64,000 nt of DNA from Flavivirga abyssicola. GTDB lineage: Bacteria > Bacteroidota > Bacteroidia > Flavobacteriales > Flavobacteriaceae. A model generated the notes under the pieces. That model had not been told where the DNA came from. It made no database searches and was given only the letters and a program-made list of their open reading frames with translations. Positions 44,248-53,343 of the stretch are shown in pieces (the stretch's first letter is position 1; each line of letters begins with the position of its first letter). The position numbers and the translations under genes were made by a program. The stretch lies in assembly GCF_030540775.2 (NCBI RefSeq), contig NZ_CP141266.1, positions 3,273,001-3,337,000 of the forward strand, given 5' to 3'.

Positions 44248-44263
44248 TTGGCAGTACTTTTGC
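44248..44263 (+). promoter_or_regulatory. Sigma-54-type (-24/-12) promoter for grpE-dnaJ
   Basis: TTGGCAGTACTTTTGC fits the TGGCAC-N5-TTGC consensus: GG at 44250-44251 and GC at 44262-44263 are exactly 12 bp apart, as sigma-54 requires. The predicted start is about 12 nt later, 28 nt before the grpE ATG. The same bases also contain TACTTTTG (44255-44262), a TAnnTTTG match, and form the dyad TTGGCA/TGCCAA, so a housekeeping promoter cannot be excluded. Confidence 0.6.
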
Positions 44264-44302
44264 CAACTAATTTTAGTATTTGTATAAAATTTAAATGCAG
44301 TA

Positions 44303-44854
44303 ATGAGTAAGAAAGAAAAAACGAACGATATAGAAAACGATCAAATAGACGGTGTACAAAGCGAAACTGTTGATGTTGAAGAACAGGTTGTCGAAGAACA
44401 AACTGTTGAAGAAAAGCTTCAAGAGGAATTAAAACAAGAGAAAGATAAGTTTCTACGTTTATTTGCTGAATTTGAAAATTATAAACGTCGTACGTCAAAA
44501 GAGCGCGTTGAGTTATTTTCGACAGCAAGTGAAGACGTTATGAAAACGTTGTTGCCAATTCTTGATGATTTTGAGCGTGCATTGACTCATATAGAAGAAG
44601 ATAAAGAAGCAGAAGAGTTGCGTAAAGGTGTTTTGTTAATTTACCAAAAACTAGTAACAACTTTAGAACAAAAAGGGTTGACCCCTGTAAAGGTTGAAAA
44701 AGGAGATGCTTTTAATGCAGACGATCATGAAGCTGTTACTCAAATACCAGCTCCTAGTGACGATTTAAAAGGAAAAATTATTGATGTTATCGAAAAAGGA
44801 TATAAACTTGGTGAGAAAGTGATTCGTTTTCCAAAAGTTGTTATAGGGCAATAA
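44303..44854 (+). CDS. grpE: Nucleotide exchange factor GrpE
   Basis: 183 aa. Releases ADP from DnaK. An acidic, disordered start (1-50) leads into a long coiled coil (about 40-95, KLQEELKQEKDKFLRLFAEFENYKRRTSKERVELF) and the beta-domain with GVLLIYQKLVTTLEQKGLTPV, FNADDHEAVTQIPAPSDDLKGKIIDVIEKGYKLGEKVIRFPKVVIG. Directly upstream of dnaJ (9 nt). dnaK is not in the window. Confidence 0.95.
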   Translation: MSKKEKTNDIENDQIDGVQSETVDVEEQVVEEQTVEEKLQEELKQEKDKFLRLFAEFENYKRRTSKERVELFSTASEDVMKTLLPILDDFERALTHIEEDKEAEELRKGVLLIYQKLVTTLEQKGLTPVKVEKGDAFNADDHEAVTQIPAPSDDLKGKIIDVIEKGYKLGEKVIRFPKVVIGQ

Positions 44855-44863
44855 AATATAGAC

Positions 44864-45985
44864 ATGGCTAAAAGAGATTATTACGAGGTTTTAGGAGTTA
44901 GCAAAGGAGCAACCTCTTCAGAAATAAAAAAAGCTTATCGAAAAAAAGCTATAGAATTTCATCCAGACAAGAATCCAGATGACAAAGAAGCAGAAGCTAA
45001 ATTTAAAGAAGCAGCCGAAGCTTATGAGGTGTTGAGTGACGCCGATAAAAAAGCACGTTACGACCAATTTGGTCATCAAGCCTTTGAAAATGGCGGCGGA
45101 GGCTTTGGCGGAGGAGGCATGAATATGGATGATATTTTTAGTCAATTCGGAGATATTTTTGGCGGAGGCTTTGGCGGCGGCGGATTCTCTGGTTTTGGCG
45201 GTGGCGGAGGCCAACGTCGCGTAAAAGGAAGTAATCTTCGTATTCGTGTAAAATTGACTTTGGAAGAAATTGCTAATGGCGTAGAGAAAAAAGTAAAAGT
45301 TAAGCGTAAAGTTCAAGCACCGGGAACAACCTATAAAACATGTTCAACATGTAATGGTAGCGGTCAAGTAACACGTATAGCAAATACTATTCTTGGTAGG
45401 ATGCAAACATCAGCACCGTGTAATGTTTGTGGAGGAGCAGGGCAAACCATCGATAAAAAACCAAATGATGCCGATTCACAAGGTTTAAAAGTTGCCGAAG
45501 AAACGGTTTCCATAAAAATACCTGCGGGTGTTGTGGATGGCATGCAACTTAAAGTGTCTAGTAAAGGTAATGAAGCACCAGGAAATGGCGTTTCTGGAGA
45601 TCTTATAGTCGTTATTGAAGAGGAGAGTCACGATAAATTACAGCGAGAAGGAGATAATTTACACTATGATTTATATGTGAGTTATCCAGATGCTGTTTTA
45701 GGAACTTCTAAAGAAATCGATACCGTAACTGGTAAAGTGCGCATTAAAGTAGAAGCAGGGGTCCAATCTGGTAAAATTTTACGCTTACGCGGAAAAGGTA
45801 TACCAAGTATAAACGGTTATGGTAAAGGAGATTTATTAGTTCATGTAAATGTTTGGACACCAAAAACGTTGAATAAACACCAAAAAGAATTTTTTGAAAC
45901 TATGAGAAATGATGAACATTTTGAGCCAAAACCAGAAAGTTCTGATAAATCATTTTTTGAGAAAGTGAAAGATATGTTCTCATAA
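44864..45985 (+). CDS. dnaJ: Chaperone DnaJ
   Basis: 373 aa Hsp40. J domain 1-70 with HPD at 33-35; glycine-rich stretch about 76-116; zinc region; C-terminal substrate-binding domains with dimerisation end. Only two CxxCxGxG motifs occur (160-167 CSTCNGSG and 186-193 CNVCGGAG), instead of the usual four, so one zinc site rather than two; this seems to be a trait of flavobacterial DnaJ. Cotranscribed with grpE; a terminator follows 170 nt after the stop. Confidence 0.95.
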   Translation: MAKRDYYEVLGVSKGATSSEIKKAYRKKAIEFHPDKNPDDKEAEAKFKEAAEAYEVLSDADKKARYDQFGHQAFENGGGGFGGGGMNMDDIFSQFGDIFGGGFGGGGFSGFGGGGGQRRVKGSNLRIRVKLTLEEIANGVEKKVKVKRKVQAPGTTYKTCSTCNGSGQVTRIANTILGRMQTSAPCNVCGGAGQTIDKKPNDADSQGLKVAEETVSIKIPAGVVDGMQLKVSSKGNEAPGNGVSGDLIVVIEEESHDKLQREGDNLHYDLYVSYPDAVLGTSKEIDTVTGKVRIKVEAGVQSGKILRLRGKGIPSINGYGKGDLLVHVNVWTPKTLNKHQKEFFETMRNDEHFEPKPESSDKSFFEKVKDMFS

Positions 45986-46039
45986 TAAGATGAACATTTT
46001 TTAGTAATAAGGACAAGGATTATGCACACAAATTTTTTA

Positions 46040-46067
46040 AACTATAAAAGAAAGTTCTCTTATAGTT
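46040..46067 (+). terminator. Weak hairpin after dnaJ
   Basis: AACTATAA (46040-46047) pairs with TTATAGTT (46060-46067), with two more pairs inside, followed by a T-rich tail. A possible first terminator or mRNA 3' structure of grpE-dnaJ. Confidence 0.4.
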
Positions 46068-46154
46068 TTGTTATTAGTATGTAAAAAATAACTATATTTG
46101 AACTATCACTAATTTATTTTAGTGGTAATTTTTCTTTTTCATAGCAATTTTTTT

Positions 46155-46190
46155 CCCATCCTTAAATTATTAAGGGTGGGTTTTGTTTTT
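46155..46190 (+). terminator. Main terminator of grpE-dnaJ
   Basis: CCCATCCTTAA (46155-46165) pairs with TTAAGGGTGGG (46170-46180), one G-U pair, loop ATTA, followed by a T-run with one G. Confidence 0.82.
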
Positions 46191-46294
46191 TATGAAGTTA
46201 ACCTTTTTATTTAGAGTATTTTATGTTATTATTCAATAGGTTAGTTCATAACAATTAATATATTTACATCAGTCAAGTCAATTAAAAAATAAGA

Positions 46295-47221
46295 ATGAAC
46301 AACTTACTGGAAGTTAATGAAGTTTCTAAAAACTTCGGAGACTTTAAAGCACTTAATAAAGTGTCAATTACAGTTCCTAAGGGCAGCATATTTGGTTTGT
46401 TAGGACCTAATGGAGCAGGTAAAACAACACTTATACGAGTTATAAATCAAATAACAATGCCAGATAAAGGGAAAGTGCATTTAGATGGCGAATTACTTAA
46501 CCCTACTCATATAAAAGATATTGGTTATTTACCCGAAGAAAGAGGGCTTTATAAATCTATGAAAGTTGGGGAGCAAGCTTTATATTTAGCCCAATTAAAA
46601 GGTTTAAGCAAAGCAGAAGCTAAGGCACGATTAAAATATTGGTTTGATCGCTTAGAAATAGGAGATTGGTGGAACAAGAAAATTCAAGAGTTATCTAAAG
46701 GAATGGCTCAAAAAATACAATTTGTGGTTACTGTGTTGCATCAACCTAAGCTTTTGATTTTTGATGAACCATTTTCAGGCTTCGATCCTATAAATGCCAA
46801 TTTAATTAAAGATGAAATTTTGCGTCTACGAGAAGAAGGAGCAACTGTTATTTTTTCAACCCACAGGATGGAATCTGTAGAAGAACTTTGTGATGATATA
46901 GCATTGATCCATAAATCGAATAAAATTCTTGATGGAAAATTAATTGATATAAAACGAGATTATAAAATAAATACTTACGAAGTTGGTATTCGGACAAACA
47001 ATAAAGAAGGTTTAGAACAGGAATTAGCAAATAAATTTGATATTTCTAAAGCTAATTTTAAAACGTTAGAAGACGAATTAAAATTAAATATAAAACTATC
47101 TCAAACAGATGCACCAAATGATTTATTGAGTTATTTAACAACAAAAGGAGAGATATCTCATTTTGTTGAATTAATACCAAGTGTAAACGATATTTTCATT
47201 CAAACAGTACGGAATAATTAA
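46295..47221 (+). CDS. ABC-2 type exporter ATPase (NatA-like)
   Basis: 308 aa. Walker A GPNGAGKTTLIR (about 40-51), Q-loop segment IGYLPEERGLYKSMKV, modified signature ELSKGMAQKIQFVVTVL, Walker B KLLIFDEPFSGFDPI, switch histidine FSTHRMESVEEL, plus an 80-residue C-terminal extension common in NatA/YhaQ-like ATPases. Six nt before the permease gene. Possible substrates are Na+, peptides or antibiotics; not determinable. Confidence 0.88.
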   Translation: MNNLLEVNEVSKNFGDFKALNKVSITVPKGSIFGLLGPNGAGKTTLIRVINQITMPDKGKVHLDGELLNPTHIKDIGYLPEERGLYKSMKVGEQALYLAQLKGLSKAEAKARLKYWFDRLEIGDWWNKKIQELSKGMAQKIQFVVTVLHQPKLLIFDEPFSGFDPINANLIKDEILRLREEGATVIFSTHRMESVEELCDDIALIHKSNKILDGKLIDIKRDYKINTYEVGIRTNNKEGLEQELANKFDISKANFKTLEDELKLNIKLSQTDAPNDLLSYLTTKGEISHFVELIPSVNDIFIQTVRNN

Positions 47222-47226
47222 TTTGT

Positions 47227-48540
47227 ATGAACCATTTACCTCTTATAATAAAGCGTGAATATTTAACGAAGGTTAAAAATAAATCATTTATAGTGATGAC
47301 TATTTTAAGTCCAATTATAATGATAGCACTTGTTGCAGTTGTTGCATATTTATCACAATTAAATAATGATAAAGTGCGTACGATTTCTGTTTTAGATGAA
47401 TCAGGACTTGTACAAGACATTTTCAAAAATTCAGAAAAAACAACCTATCATATTCTAGAGAACATGTCTTTAGAAGATGCTAAAAAAATATCAGAAGAAA
47501 CGGCCTCTTATGGGTTACTACACGTGGGGAAGCTTGATTCTGTAGCATCCGCTTCAATGCATATTAAATTTTATTCAGAAGAAACACCTTCGCTTACATT
47601 AATCTCTGATTTAGAGAGCAAGTTAGAGAAAGAGTTTACTAATATTAAATTAGAGCAACAAGGCATCGATATTAATTTAATTAAAGCTTCGAAAATAAGA
47701 ATAGATATAGCTCAAGAAAGTTTTGAGGGTGAGAAAACATCAAAATTGGATAGTTTTGCAAGACTTGGTTTCGGTATTGCTGCGGGGTATTTATTATTCA
47801 TGTTTATTATAATTTATGGTAATATGATTATGCGTAGTGTGATTGAGGAAAAAACCAGTAGAATTATTGAAGTTATTATTTCATCTGTAAAACCTGTACA
47901 ACTCATGCTAGGAAAAATAATTGGAACTTCTTTAGCAGGAATTACACAATTTGTTATTTGGATGATTTTTGGAGGTCTTTTAATGACTGTCGTTTCATTA
48001 GTCATCGGTATCAACCTATTTGATTCAGCAGGGCCTCAACAAGAATTAATACAAATAGCATCAGAAGGTTCTGGTTTTAATTTTTATTTTGAATCTTTTA
48101 AAACCGCACTGCAAAATTTACCATTAATGAACCTTATCACGGCCTTTATATTATTCTTTATAGGAGGGTATTTGTTATACAGTTCGCTCTATGCAGCCAT
48201 TGGAGCAGCAGTAGATAACGAAACGGATACTCAACAGTTTTTATTACCAATTATGATGCCTTTAATTTTGGCAGTTTATATTGGTATCTTTACAGTAATT
48301 GAAGACCCGCACGGAACCGTGTCTACGGTATTTTCTTTTATACCATTAACATCTCCTGTGGTTATGCTTATGCGGATTCCTTTTGGAGTACCTCTATGGC
48401 AGCAATTGGTATCATTATTGCTATTGGGTGGTACGTTTATGTTTACAGTTTGGTTTGCAGCAAAAATTTATCGTGTAGGTATTTTAATGTATGGTAAAAA
48501 ACCAAGTTATAAAGAATTGATAAAATGGATTAAGTATTAA
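47227..48540 (+). CDS. ABC-2 type permease (NatB/YhaP-like)
   Basis: 437 aa. One membrane segment at 22-42 ([22 protein letters not shown]), a large extracytoplasmic domain (about 45-175), then five or six segments from residue 180, including [48 protein letters not shown], the classical ABC-2 coupling region. Partner of the ATPase immediately upstream; the MscS gene begins 2 nt after its stop. Confidence 0.88.
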   Translation: [437 protein letters not shown]

Positions 48541-48542
48541 AA

Positions 48543-49436
48543 ATGAATCAAAATTTAGAGAACATAGAAGAAACCATAACAAAAAGTTCGATTTGGGAGA
48601 ACTTCACTGATTTTATTGGAATTCACCTTTATTCAAACGAAGCAGGAACCATTAATATAACAGTCGGGTTTTTACTTTTGGTTTGTATCTTTTTTGTATT
48701 AACAAATGTTGTTCTTTCTTTAGTTAAAAGGTTAATTACACGCAAATTACCAAAAGAAGATAAAGCTAAGTTTACCACAGTCTTCTCGTTTTCACGTTGG
48801 TTTATTTATCTAATAGTATTGCTAATAGCCTTTAGTACAGCCGGTATAAATGTAAATGCGATTTTAGCTGCCTCAGCAGGTTTGTTAATAGGTGTTGGGC
48901 TTGCATTACAAACATTATTTCAAGATATTATTTCTGGTATTTTTATCCTGATAGACCAATCTGTACACGTAGGAGATATTATTGAGTTAGAAGGTAAAGT
49001 TGGACGGGTTGAAGAGATTAAACTTAGAACAACAAGAGCAGTGACTATTGATAATAAAGTATTAGTGATTCCTAACCATTTATACTTAACCAATAGTTTG
49101 TATAATTGGACACAAAATGGAACCATTACAAGAGAAAGTGTAGAAGTTGGCGTAGCTTATGGTAGTGATGTGGAGCTTGTAAAAAAATTACTTTTACAAG
49201 TAGCTTCAGAAAATAAAGATGTTTTAAATTTTCCTGAACCTTTGGTTCTTTTTACAAATTTTGCAGACAGTTCACTCAATTTTAAATTAATTGTTACTAT
49301 TAATGATAGCTTTCAAGCCGTTATTCCGAAAAGTGATTTAAGATTTTCGATCGATAAAATATTCAGGGAAAATAATATTACCATTCCGTTCCCTCAAAGA
49401 GATATACATGTCATTTCTCAGCAAAAAGAGCTATAG
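48543..49436 (+). CDS. Small mechanosensitive channel (MscS family)
   Basis: 297 aa. Segments at about 35-57 and 78-98, then the pore helix NVNAILAASAGLLIGVGLALQTLFQDIISGIFILIDQSVHVGDIIELEGKVGRVEEIKLRTTRAVTIDNKVLVIPNHLY, which is the MscS TM3 plus beta domain. The pore helix is rich in A and G as required. Three membrane segments, as in E. coli MscS. Two nt after the ABC permease. Would release solutes on hypo-osmotic shock. Confidence 0.9.
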   Translation: MNQNLENIEETITKSSIWENFTDFIGIHLYSNEAGTINITVGFLLLVCIFFVLTNVVLSLVKRLITRKLPKEDKAKFTTVFSFSRWFIYLIVLLIAFSTAGINVNAILAASAGLLIGVGLALQTLFQDIISGIFILIDQSVHVGDIIELEGKVGRVEEIKLRTTRAVTIDNKVLVIPNHLYLTNSLYNWTQNGTITRESVEVGVAYGSDVELVKKLLLQVASENKDVLNFPEPLVLFTNFADSSLNFKLIVTINDSFQAVIPKSDLRFSIDKIFRENNITIPFPQRDIHVISQQKEL

Positions 49437-49520
49437 AAAATGAGAAAGATTTAAAAAATATATAAAATTTGAGTGTGGATGGCCTATATTTCTATCTATA
49501 CTCTTTTAAACTTAAAGAAA

Positions 49521-50684
49521 ATGCCTAAAATATTAGTAATAGAAGACGAAGCAGCGATTAGACGTGTACTAGTTAAAATTCTTTCAGAAGAAAATGATAC
49601 CTACGAGGTAGAAGAAGCCGAAGATGGTTTATTGGGAATTGAAAAAATAAAAAATGATGATTTCGATTTGGTGCTTTGCGACATTAAAATGCCAAAAATG
49701 GATGGTGTTGAAGTTTTAGAAGCTGTAAAAAAGATTAAACCTGAAACACCTATTGTTATGATTTCTGGGCATGGCGACTTAGACACAGCCGTTAATACCA
49801 TGCGTTTAGGGGCTTTTGATTATATATCGAAACCACCAGATTTAAATAGATTGCTAAATACAGTTCGTAATGCTTTAGATAAAAAAGAATTGGTAGTTGA
49901 AAACAAACTTCTTAAAAAGAAAGTAAGCAAGAACTTTGAGATGATAGGAGAAAGTGAAGCGATTTCTCATATAAAAAGTATTATTGAAAAAGTGGCACAG
50001 ACCGATGCCCGTGTTTTAGTCACTGGACCTAATGGAACTGGAAAGGAGTTGGTAGCACATTGGTTACATCAAAAAAGTGACAGATCTAAAGGAGCTATGA
50101 TTGAGGTTAATTGTGCTGCAATACCAAGTGAACTTATAGAAAGTGAGCTATTTGGTCATGTTAAAGGCGCTTTTACAAGTGCCGTTAAAGACAGAGCTGG
50201 TAAATTTGAAGCAGCAAATGGAGGGACTATCTTTTTAGATGAAATTGGAGATATGAGTTTACCTGCTCAAGCTAAGGTGCTTAGAGCTTTACAAGAAAGT
50301 CGTATTCAACGTGTAGGAAGCGATAAGGATATTAAAGTGAATGTTCGAGTGGTTGCGGCAACTAATAAAGATTTGAAAAAAGAAATAGCAGAAGGAAGAT
50401 TCCGTGAAGATTTATATCACAGACTAGCAGTCATATTAATTAAAGTTCCAGCTTTAAATGATAGGCGAGATGATATTCCTTTATTAGTAAATCATTTTAC
50501 AAAAAAGATTGCTAGCGAACAGGGAACAGCTAAAAAATCGTTTTCAGATAAAGCTATTAAATTATTACAGGATTACGATTGGACAGGAAATATAAGAGAA
50601 TTACGTAATGTTGTTGAGCGTTTAATTATTCTTGGAGGTAAAGAAGTAAGTGAAGAAGATGTTAAATTATTTGCTTCTAAGTAA
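49521..50684 (+). CDS. Sigma-54-dependent response regulator without DNA-binding domain
   Basis: 387 aa from the ATG at 49521; the longer frame from 49473 adds a non-homologous leader. Receiver domain 1-120 with acidic pocket E8-D9 and phosphoacceptor D54 (CDIKMPKMDG). AAA+ domain from 140: Walker A GPNGTGKE (169-176), sigma-54 contact loop GAFTSA (216-221, normally GAFTGA), Walker B GGTIFLDE, arginine-finger region FREDLYHR. It ends just after GNIRELRNVVERLIILGG...LFASK, without the Fis-like helix-turn-helix of NtrC. No histidine kinase is adjacent. Probably acts from solution or through a partner. Confidence 0.9.
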   Translation: MPKILVIEDEAAIRRVLVKILSEENDTYEVEEAEDGLLGIEKIKNDDFDLVLCDIKMPKMDGVEVLEAVKKIKPETPIVMISGHGDLDTAVNTMRLGAFDYISKPPDLNRLLNTVRNALDKKELVVENKLLKKKVSKNFEMIGESEAISHIKSIIEKVAQTDARVLVTGPNGTGKELVAHWLHQKSDRSKGAMIEVNCAAIPSELIESELFGHVKGAFTSAVKDRAGKFEAANGGTIFLDEIGDMSLPAQAKVLRALQESRIQRVGSDKDIKVNVRVVAATNKDLKKEIAEGRFREDLYHRLAVILIKVPALNDRRDDIPLLVNHFTKKIASEQGTAKKSFSDKAIKLLQDYDWTGNIRELRNVVERLIILGGKEVSEEDVKLFASK

Positions 50685-50709
50685 ATATAGAACTGTTTAT
50701 AAAAAAAAG

Positions 50710-50884
50710 AGACTGCCTAAAAAGTGATTAATCTTGTCATTCAGAGCAACGCGAAGAATCTTATTTTACTCATAATTCAGAGTTATCTATTTTAAAGAGA
50801 TTCTTCACAGCTTCGCTGATACCTTCGAAACAAAATATATTTTGTTTCTCGGTAATATTCAGAATGACACTTTTTAGATAGCCT
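50710..50884. repeat. Composite inverted-repeat element 5 (about 175 bp)
   Basis: Ends AGACTGCCTAAAAAGTG (50710-50726) and CACTTTTTAGATAGCCT (50868-50884) pair at 14 of 17 positions. Inside are family arms GTCATTCAGAGCAACGCGAA (from 50736) and AGATTCTTCACAGCTTCGCT, plus a perfect 22-bp palindrome centred at 50837.5 (GAAACAAAATA and its complement). It fills the spacer between convergent genes and may also terminate them. Confidence 0.7.
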
Positions 50885-50911
50885 ATTTTTTTTGAATTTG
50901 ATTATTTTAAC

Positions 50912-51682
50912 TTATTCTTCGCAATCATTTATTAATGATACGTATTCAGAAGCCATAGTTTTAATACGAATCATGTAGTGTATTTTCACCTCTTCAATAT
51001 TTTTTTCTGTCATATCTTCTAAAGATTTATTATCTCTAAAAGGTTTGTAATTTATGCATCCGCAAATATTTAAGGTTTCGTTGTAAGTATTAATGTTTGA
51101 TGAAATAGCATTTTCGTAGGAAAGAATTAATTTTTTCTTCTTTATAAGTAATTCTTTTTCTTTTTGCTCAGCTAGTTTCATTTTGATTTGCTGTTCTTTA
51201 AGCTTTAAAGCTTCTTGCTGCTGTTTTAGTCTTAACTGTTCATTTTGTAAGTCGGTAAGGTCATCACCTCCTTGTCCCTGAGCCACAGCAAGATCTCCAT
51301 TATCTTCATTAGAAGGAATAGCAGCAGAACATTTATCAATTTCTATAACACTGTTTTTACTGTAATCTCTAGCACGTTTTACAAAAAAACGACCATTTTC
51401 AAAAGTTTCAGCAGTATCTACCTTTGCTAGTAAGTCTATACATTTATCCGTAAGTTCCAATGCAGCTTTACAATTACAATTGGTGAACTCCTTTTTAGCA
51501 AGTTTAAAAGATTCCAAAGACCTGTTAGCATAATATTGTAAATGATTTATATTATTAGAATCATAAGAATCCTTAACATGTGAGTAGGCACTAACTAGAT
51601 ATGAATTGGCATAGTCACAATCACCCTGTCCGTTAACAGCAAACGACGTGATTATAAATAGTATAAAGTAATAATTTTTCAT
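50912..51682 (-). CDS. Secreted coiled-coil protein
   Basis: 256 aa. Signal peptide ending near NGQG. Cysteine-containing helical N-terminal half (21-120; ANSYLVSAYSHVKDSYDS, FTNCNCKAALELTDKCID), acidic linker (122-142), a coiled coil at about 142-190 rich in K, Q and E (LRLKQQQEALKLKEQQIKM), and a C-terminal helical part with CGCINYKPFR. Probably periplasmic. No family recognised beyond this repeated flavobacterial design. Function unknown. Confidence 0.6.
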   Translation of the reverse strand: MKNYYFILFIITSFAVNGQGDCDYANSYLVSAYSHVKDSYDSNNINHLQYYANRSLESFKLAKKEFTNCNCKAALELTDKCIDLLAKVDTAETFENGRFFVKRARDYSKNSVIEIDKCSAAIPSNEDNGDLAVAQGQGGDDLTDLQNEQLRLKQQQEALKLKEQQIKMKLAEQKEKELLIKKKKLILSYENAISSNINTYNETLNICGCINYKPFRDNKSLEDMTEKNIEEVKIHYMIRIKTMASEYVSLINDCEE

Positions 51683-51842
51683 AACATTTGGTTTTATACG
51701 ATAAATAGGGCTTGCAATGTATTAAAAACATTATAAAAAACAATGTATTTTACCGTTATAATATGCATTTAATGTGATAAAATGCATTTAAACGAGTTTT
51801 GTTGTAGGATTAAGATTTCAAATTTAAGATTTCCAAAATGGG

Positions 51843-52358
51843 TTATATGGTGTTATTTATAGTTTCTACAAACGCATCTATTCTAAGTTTTACTTCATTA
51901 TTGATAGAATCATTTTCAATGTACACATGAATATCTCCTAAATAATTCATACCCAAGTAGTTTGCAGATTCTACAAATGGCATAGAAAATCCTTCTTTTA
52001 AATCATCAGAATTACTACTACTAATCATGGCCATATTTTTACCACGTAATTTTCTTCCAGTATCTTTATGTACTCGTAATAAATCGGAAATTCTATCAAA
52101 AAACACTTTTAAAATACCACTCATACTATACCAGTAAACAGGTGTAGCAAAAATTATGATGTCATAGGTTTCAATAATATGTGTTATTAAGCTTAAAAAA
52201 TCATCACCTTCATTTTTATACTCATAATCATAATGGCCAATGTTTTTTGTTCTTAAATCAATAACGTCCATACCGTTATTTGTAGCTATGTAATTAACTA
52301 TTTTATTAGTGTCTCCGTGGCTTCTGGAACTTGCTTGTACTATGACGCTTTTTTTCAT
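51843..52358 (-). CDS. NAD(P)H-dependent FMN reductase-like (flavodoxin fold)
   Basis: 171 aa. FMN phosphate loop SSRSHGDTNKIVNYI near residues 11-25, then ISLITHIIETYDIIIFATPVYWYSMSGILKVFFDRISDLL, the classic flavodoxin-like/NADPH-dependent FMN reductase segment, and NMAMISSSNSDDLKEGFSMPF. Likely a quinone, azo or metal reductase. It is a single gene, divergent from the PPK2 gene. Confidence 0.82.
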   Translation of the reverse strand: MKKSVIVQASSRSHGDTNKIVNYIATNNGMDVIDLRTKNIGHYDYEYKNEGDDFLSLITHIIETYDIIIFATPVYWYSMSGILKVFFDRISDLLRVHKDTGRKLRGKNMAMISSSNSDDLKEGFSMPFVESANYLGMNYLGDIHVYIENDSINNEVKLRIDAFVETINNTI

Positions 52359-52491
52359 AATTATTAAAAATATATAGTCTAAATAACAATTTTAAAAGAG
52401 CTTACGTAACAGTTTTCAATAGAAACAATTAATAGTTAATATGATATAATCGATTGCATTTTATATATTTAATCCATATAAAATTTTAAAA

Positions 52492-53343
52492 ATGGACAAT
52501 TATAAAGTAACTACAAACATATCATTAAAAAATTCTGAAACTAAAATTGTTATTGACGATGCAGAGAAAGAATTAAAGAAAGTTAGAAAAAAATTGGGTA
52601 AGCTTCAAGATACTATTTATGCACATGGTAAATATGCAGTTTTAATTTGTTTACAAGGTATGGATACAGCTGGTAAAGACAGTTTAATCCGCGAAGTTTT
52701 TAAAGATTTTAATGCCCGTGGCGTGGTCGTTCATAGTTTTAAAGTTCCAACAGAATTAGAGCTTAAGCATGATTATATTTGGAGGCATTATATAGCTCTC
52801 CCAGCTCGTGGTAAATTTGGTGTTTTTAACAGAACCCACTATGAAAATGTATTAGTAACAAGAGTACACCCTGGTTATATTTTAGGAGAAAATATTCCAA
52901 CCGTAAATTCTGTTGATGATATTGATGATGCTTTTTGGGACAAACGTTTCGAGCAAATTAATAATTTTGAGAAGCATATAGCAGAAAGTGGTACCATCAT
53001 TTTTAAGTTTTTTTTAAACCTTTCTAAAGAAGAACAGAAAAATAGGTTATTACGTCGTTTAGAAAAACAAGAAAAAAATTGGAAGTTTTCTCCTGGTGAT
53101 TTAAAAGAGCGTAAACTTTGGGAAAAGTATCAAGAATGTTATGAAGATGCCATAAACAGAACCTCTAAACCGCATGCGCCGTGGTATACTATTCCAGCTG
53201 ATGACAAACCAACTGCACGTTACATGGTAGCAAAAATAATGTATGATGTTTTAAGTACTTATAAAGATATACAGGAACCTGAGCTTGATGATGATATTAA
53301 AGCAAACCTTAAAATATATAAAGAAGAGTTAAATAACGAATAA
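52492..53343 (+). CDS. Polyphosphate kinase 2 family protein
   Basis: 283 aa, one PPK2 domain that moves phosphate between polyphosphate and nucleotides. Walker A-like LQGMDTAGKDSLIREVFKDFNARGV (about 54-78; GMDTAGKD rather than the GxDAAGKG of class I), then PTELELKHDYIWRHYIALPARGKFGVFNRTHYENVLVTRVH, which holds the lid and Walker B-like region, and LSKEEQKNRLLRRLEKQEKNWKFSPGDLKERKLW. The motif variants resemble class III enzymes that phosphorylate AMP and ADP, but class is inferred. Confidence 0.9.
   Translation: MDNYKVTTNISLKNSETKIVIDDAEKELKKVRKKLGKLQDTIYAHGKYAVLICLQGMDTAGKDSLIREVFKDFNARGVVVHSFKVPTELELKHDYIWRHYIALPARGKFGVFNRTHYENVLVTRVHPGYILGENIPTVNSVDDIDDAFWDKRFEQINNFEKHIAESGTIIFKFFLNLSKEEQKNRLLRRLEKQEKNWKFSPGDLKERKLWEKYQECYEDAINRTSKPHAPWYTIPADDKPTARYMVAKIMYDVLSTYKDIQEPELDDDIKANLKIYKEELNNE

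Noticed and set aside
44255-44262. Plain TAnnTTTG promoter as the only grpE promoter
   Set aside because: It fits the -7 consensus but has no TTG at 17-23 bp upstream, whereas the GG/GC spacing for sigma-54 is exact; kept only as an alternative.
49473-49520. Upstream start for the sigma-54 regulator (16 extra residues)
   Set aside because: MPKILVIEDE at 49521 is the classic receiver-domain start; the extra leader matches nothing in the family.
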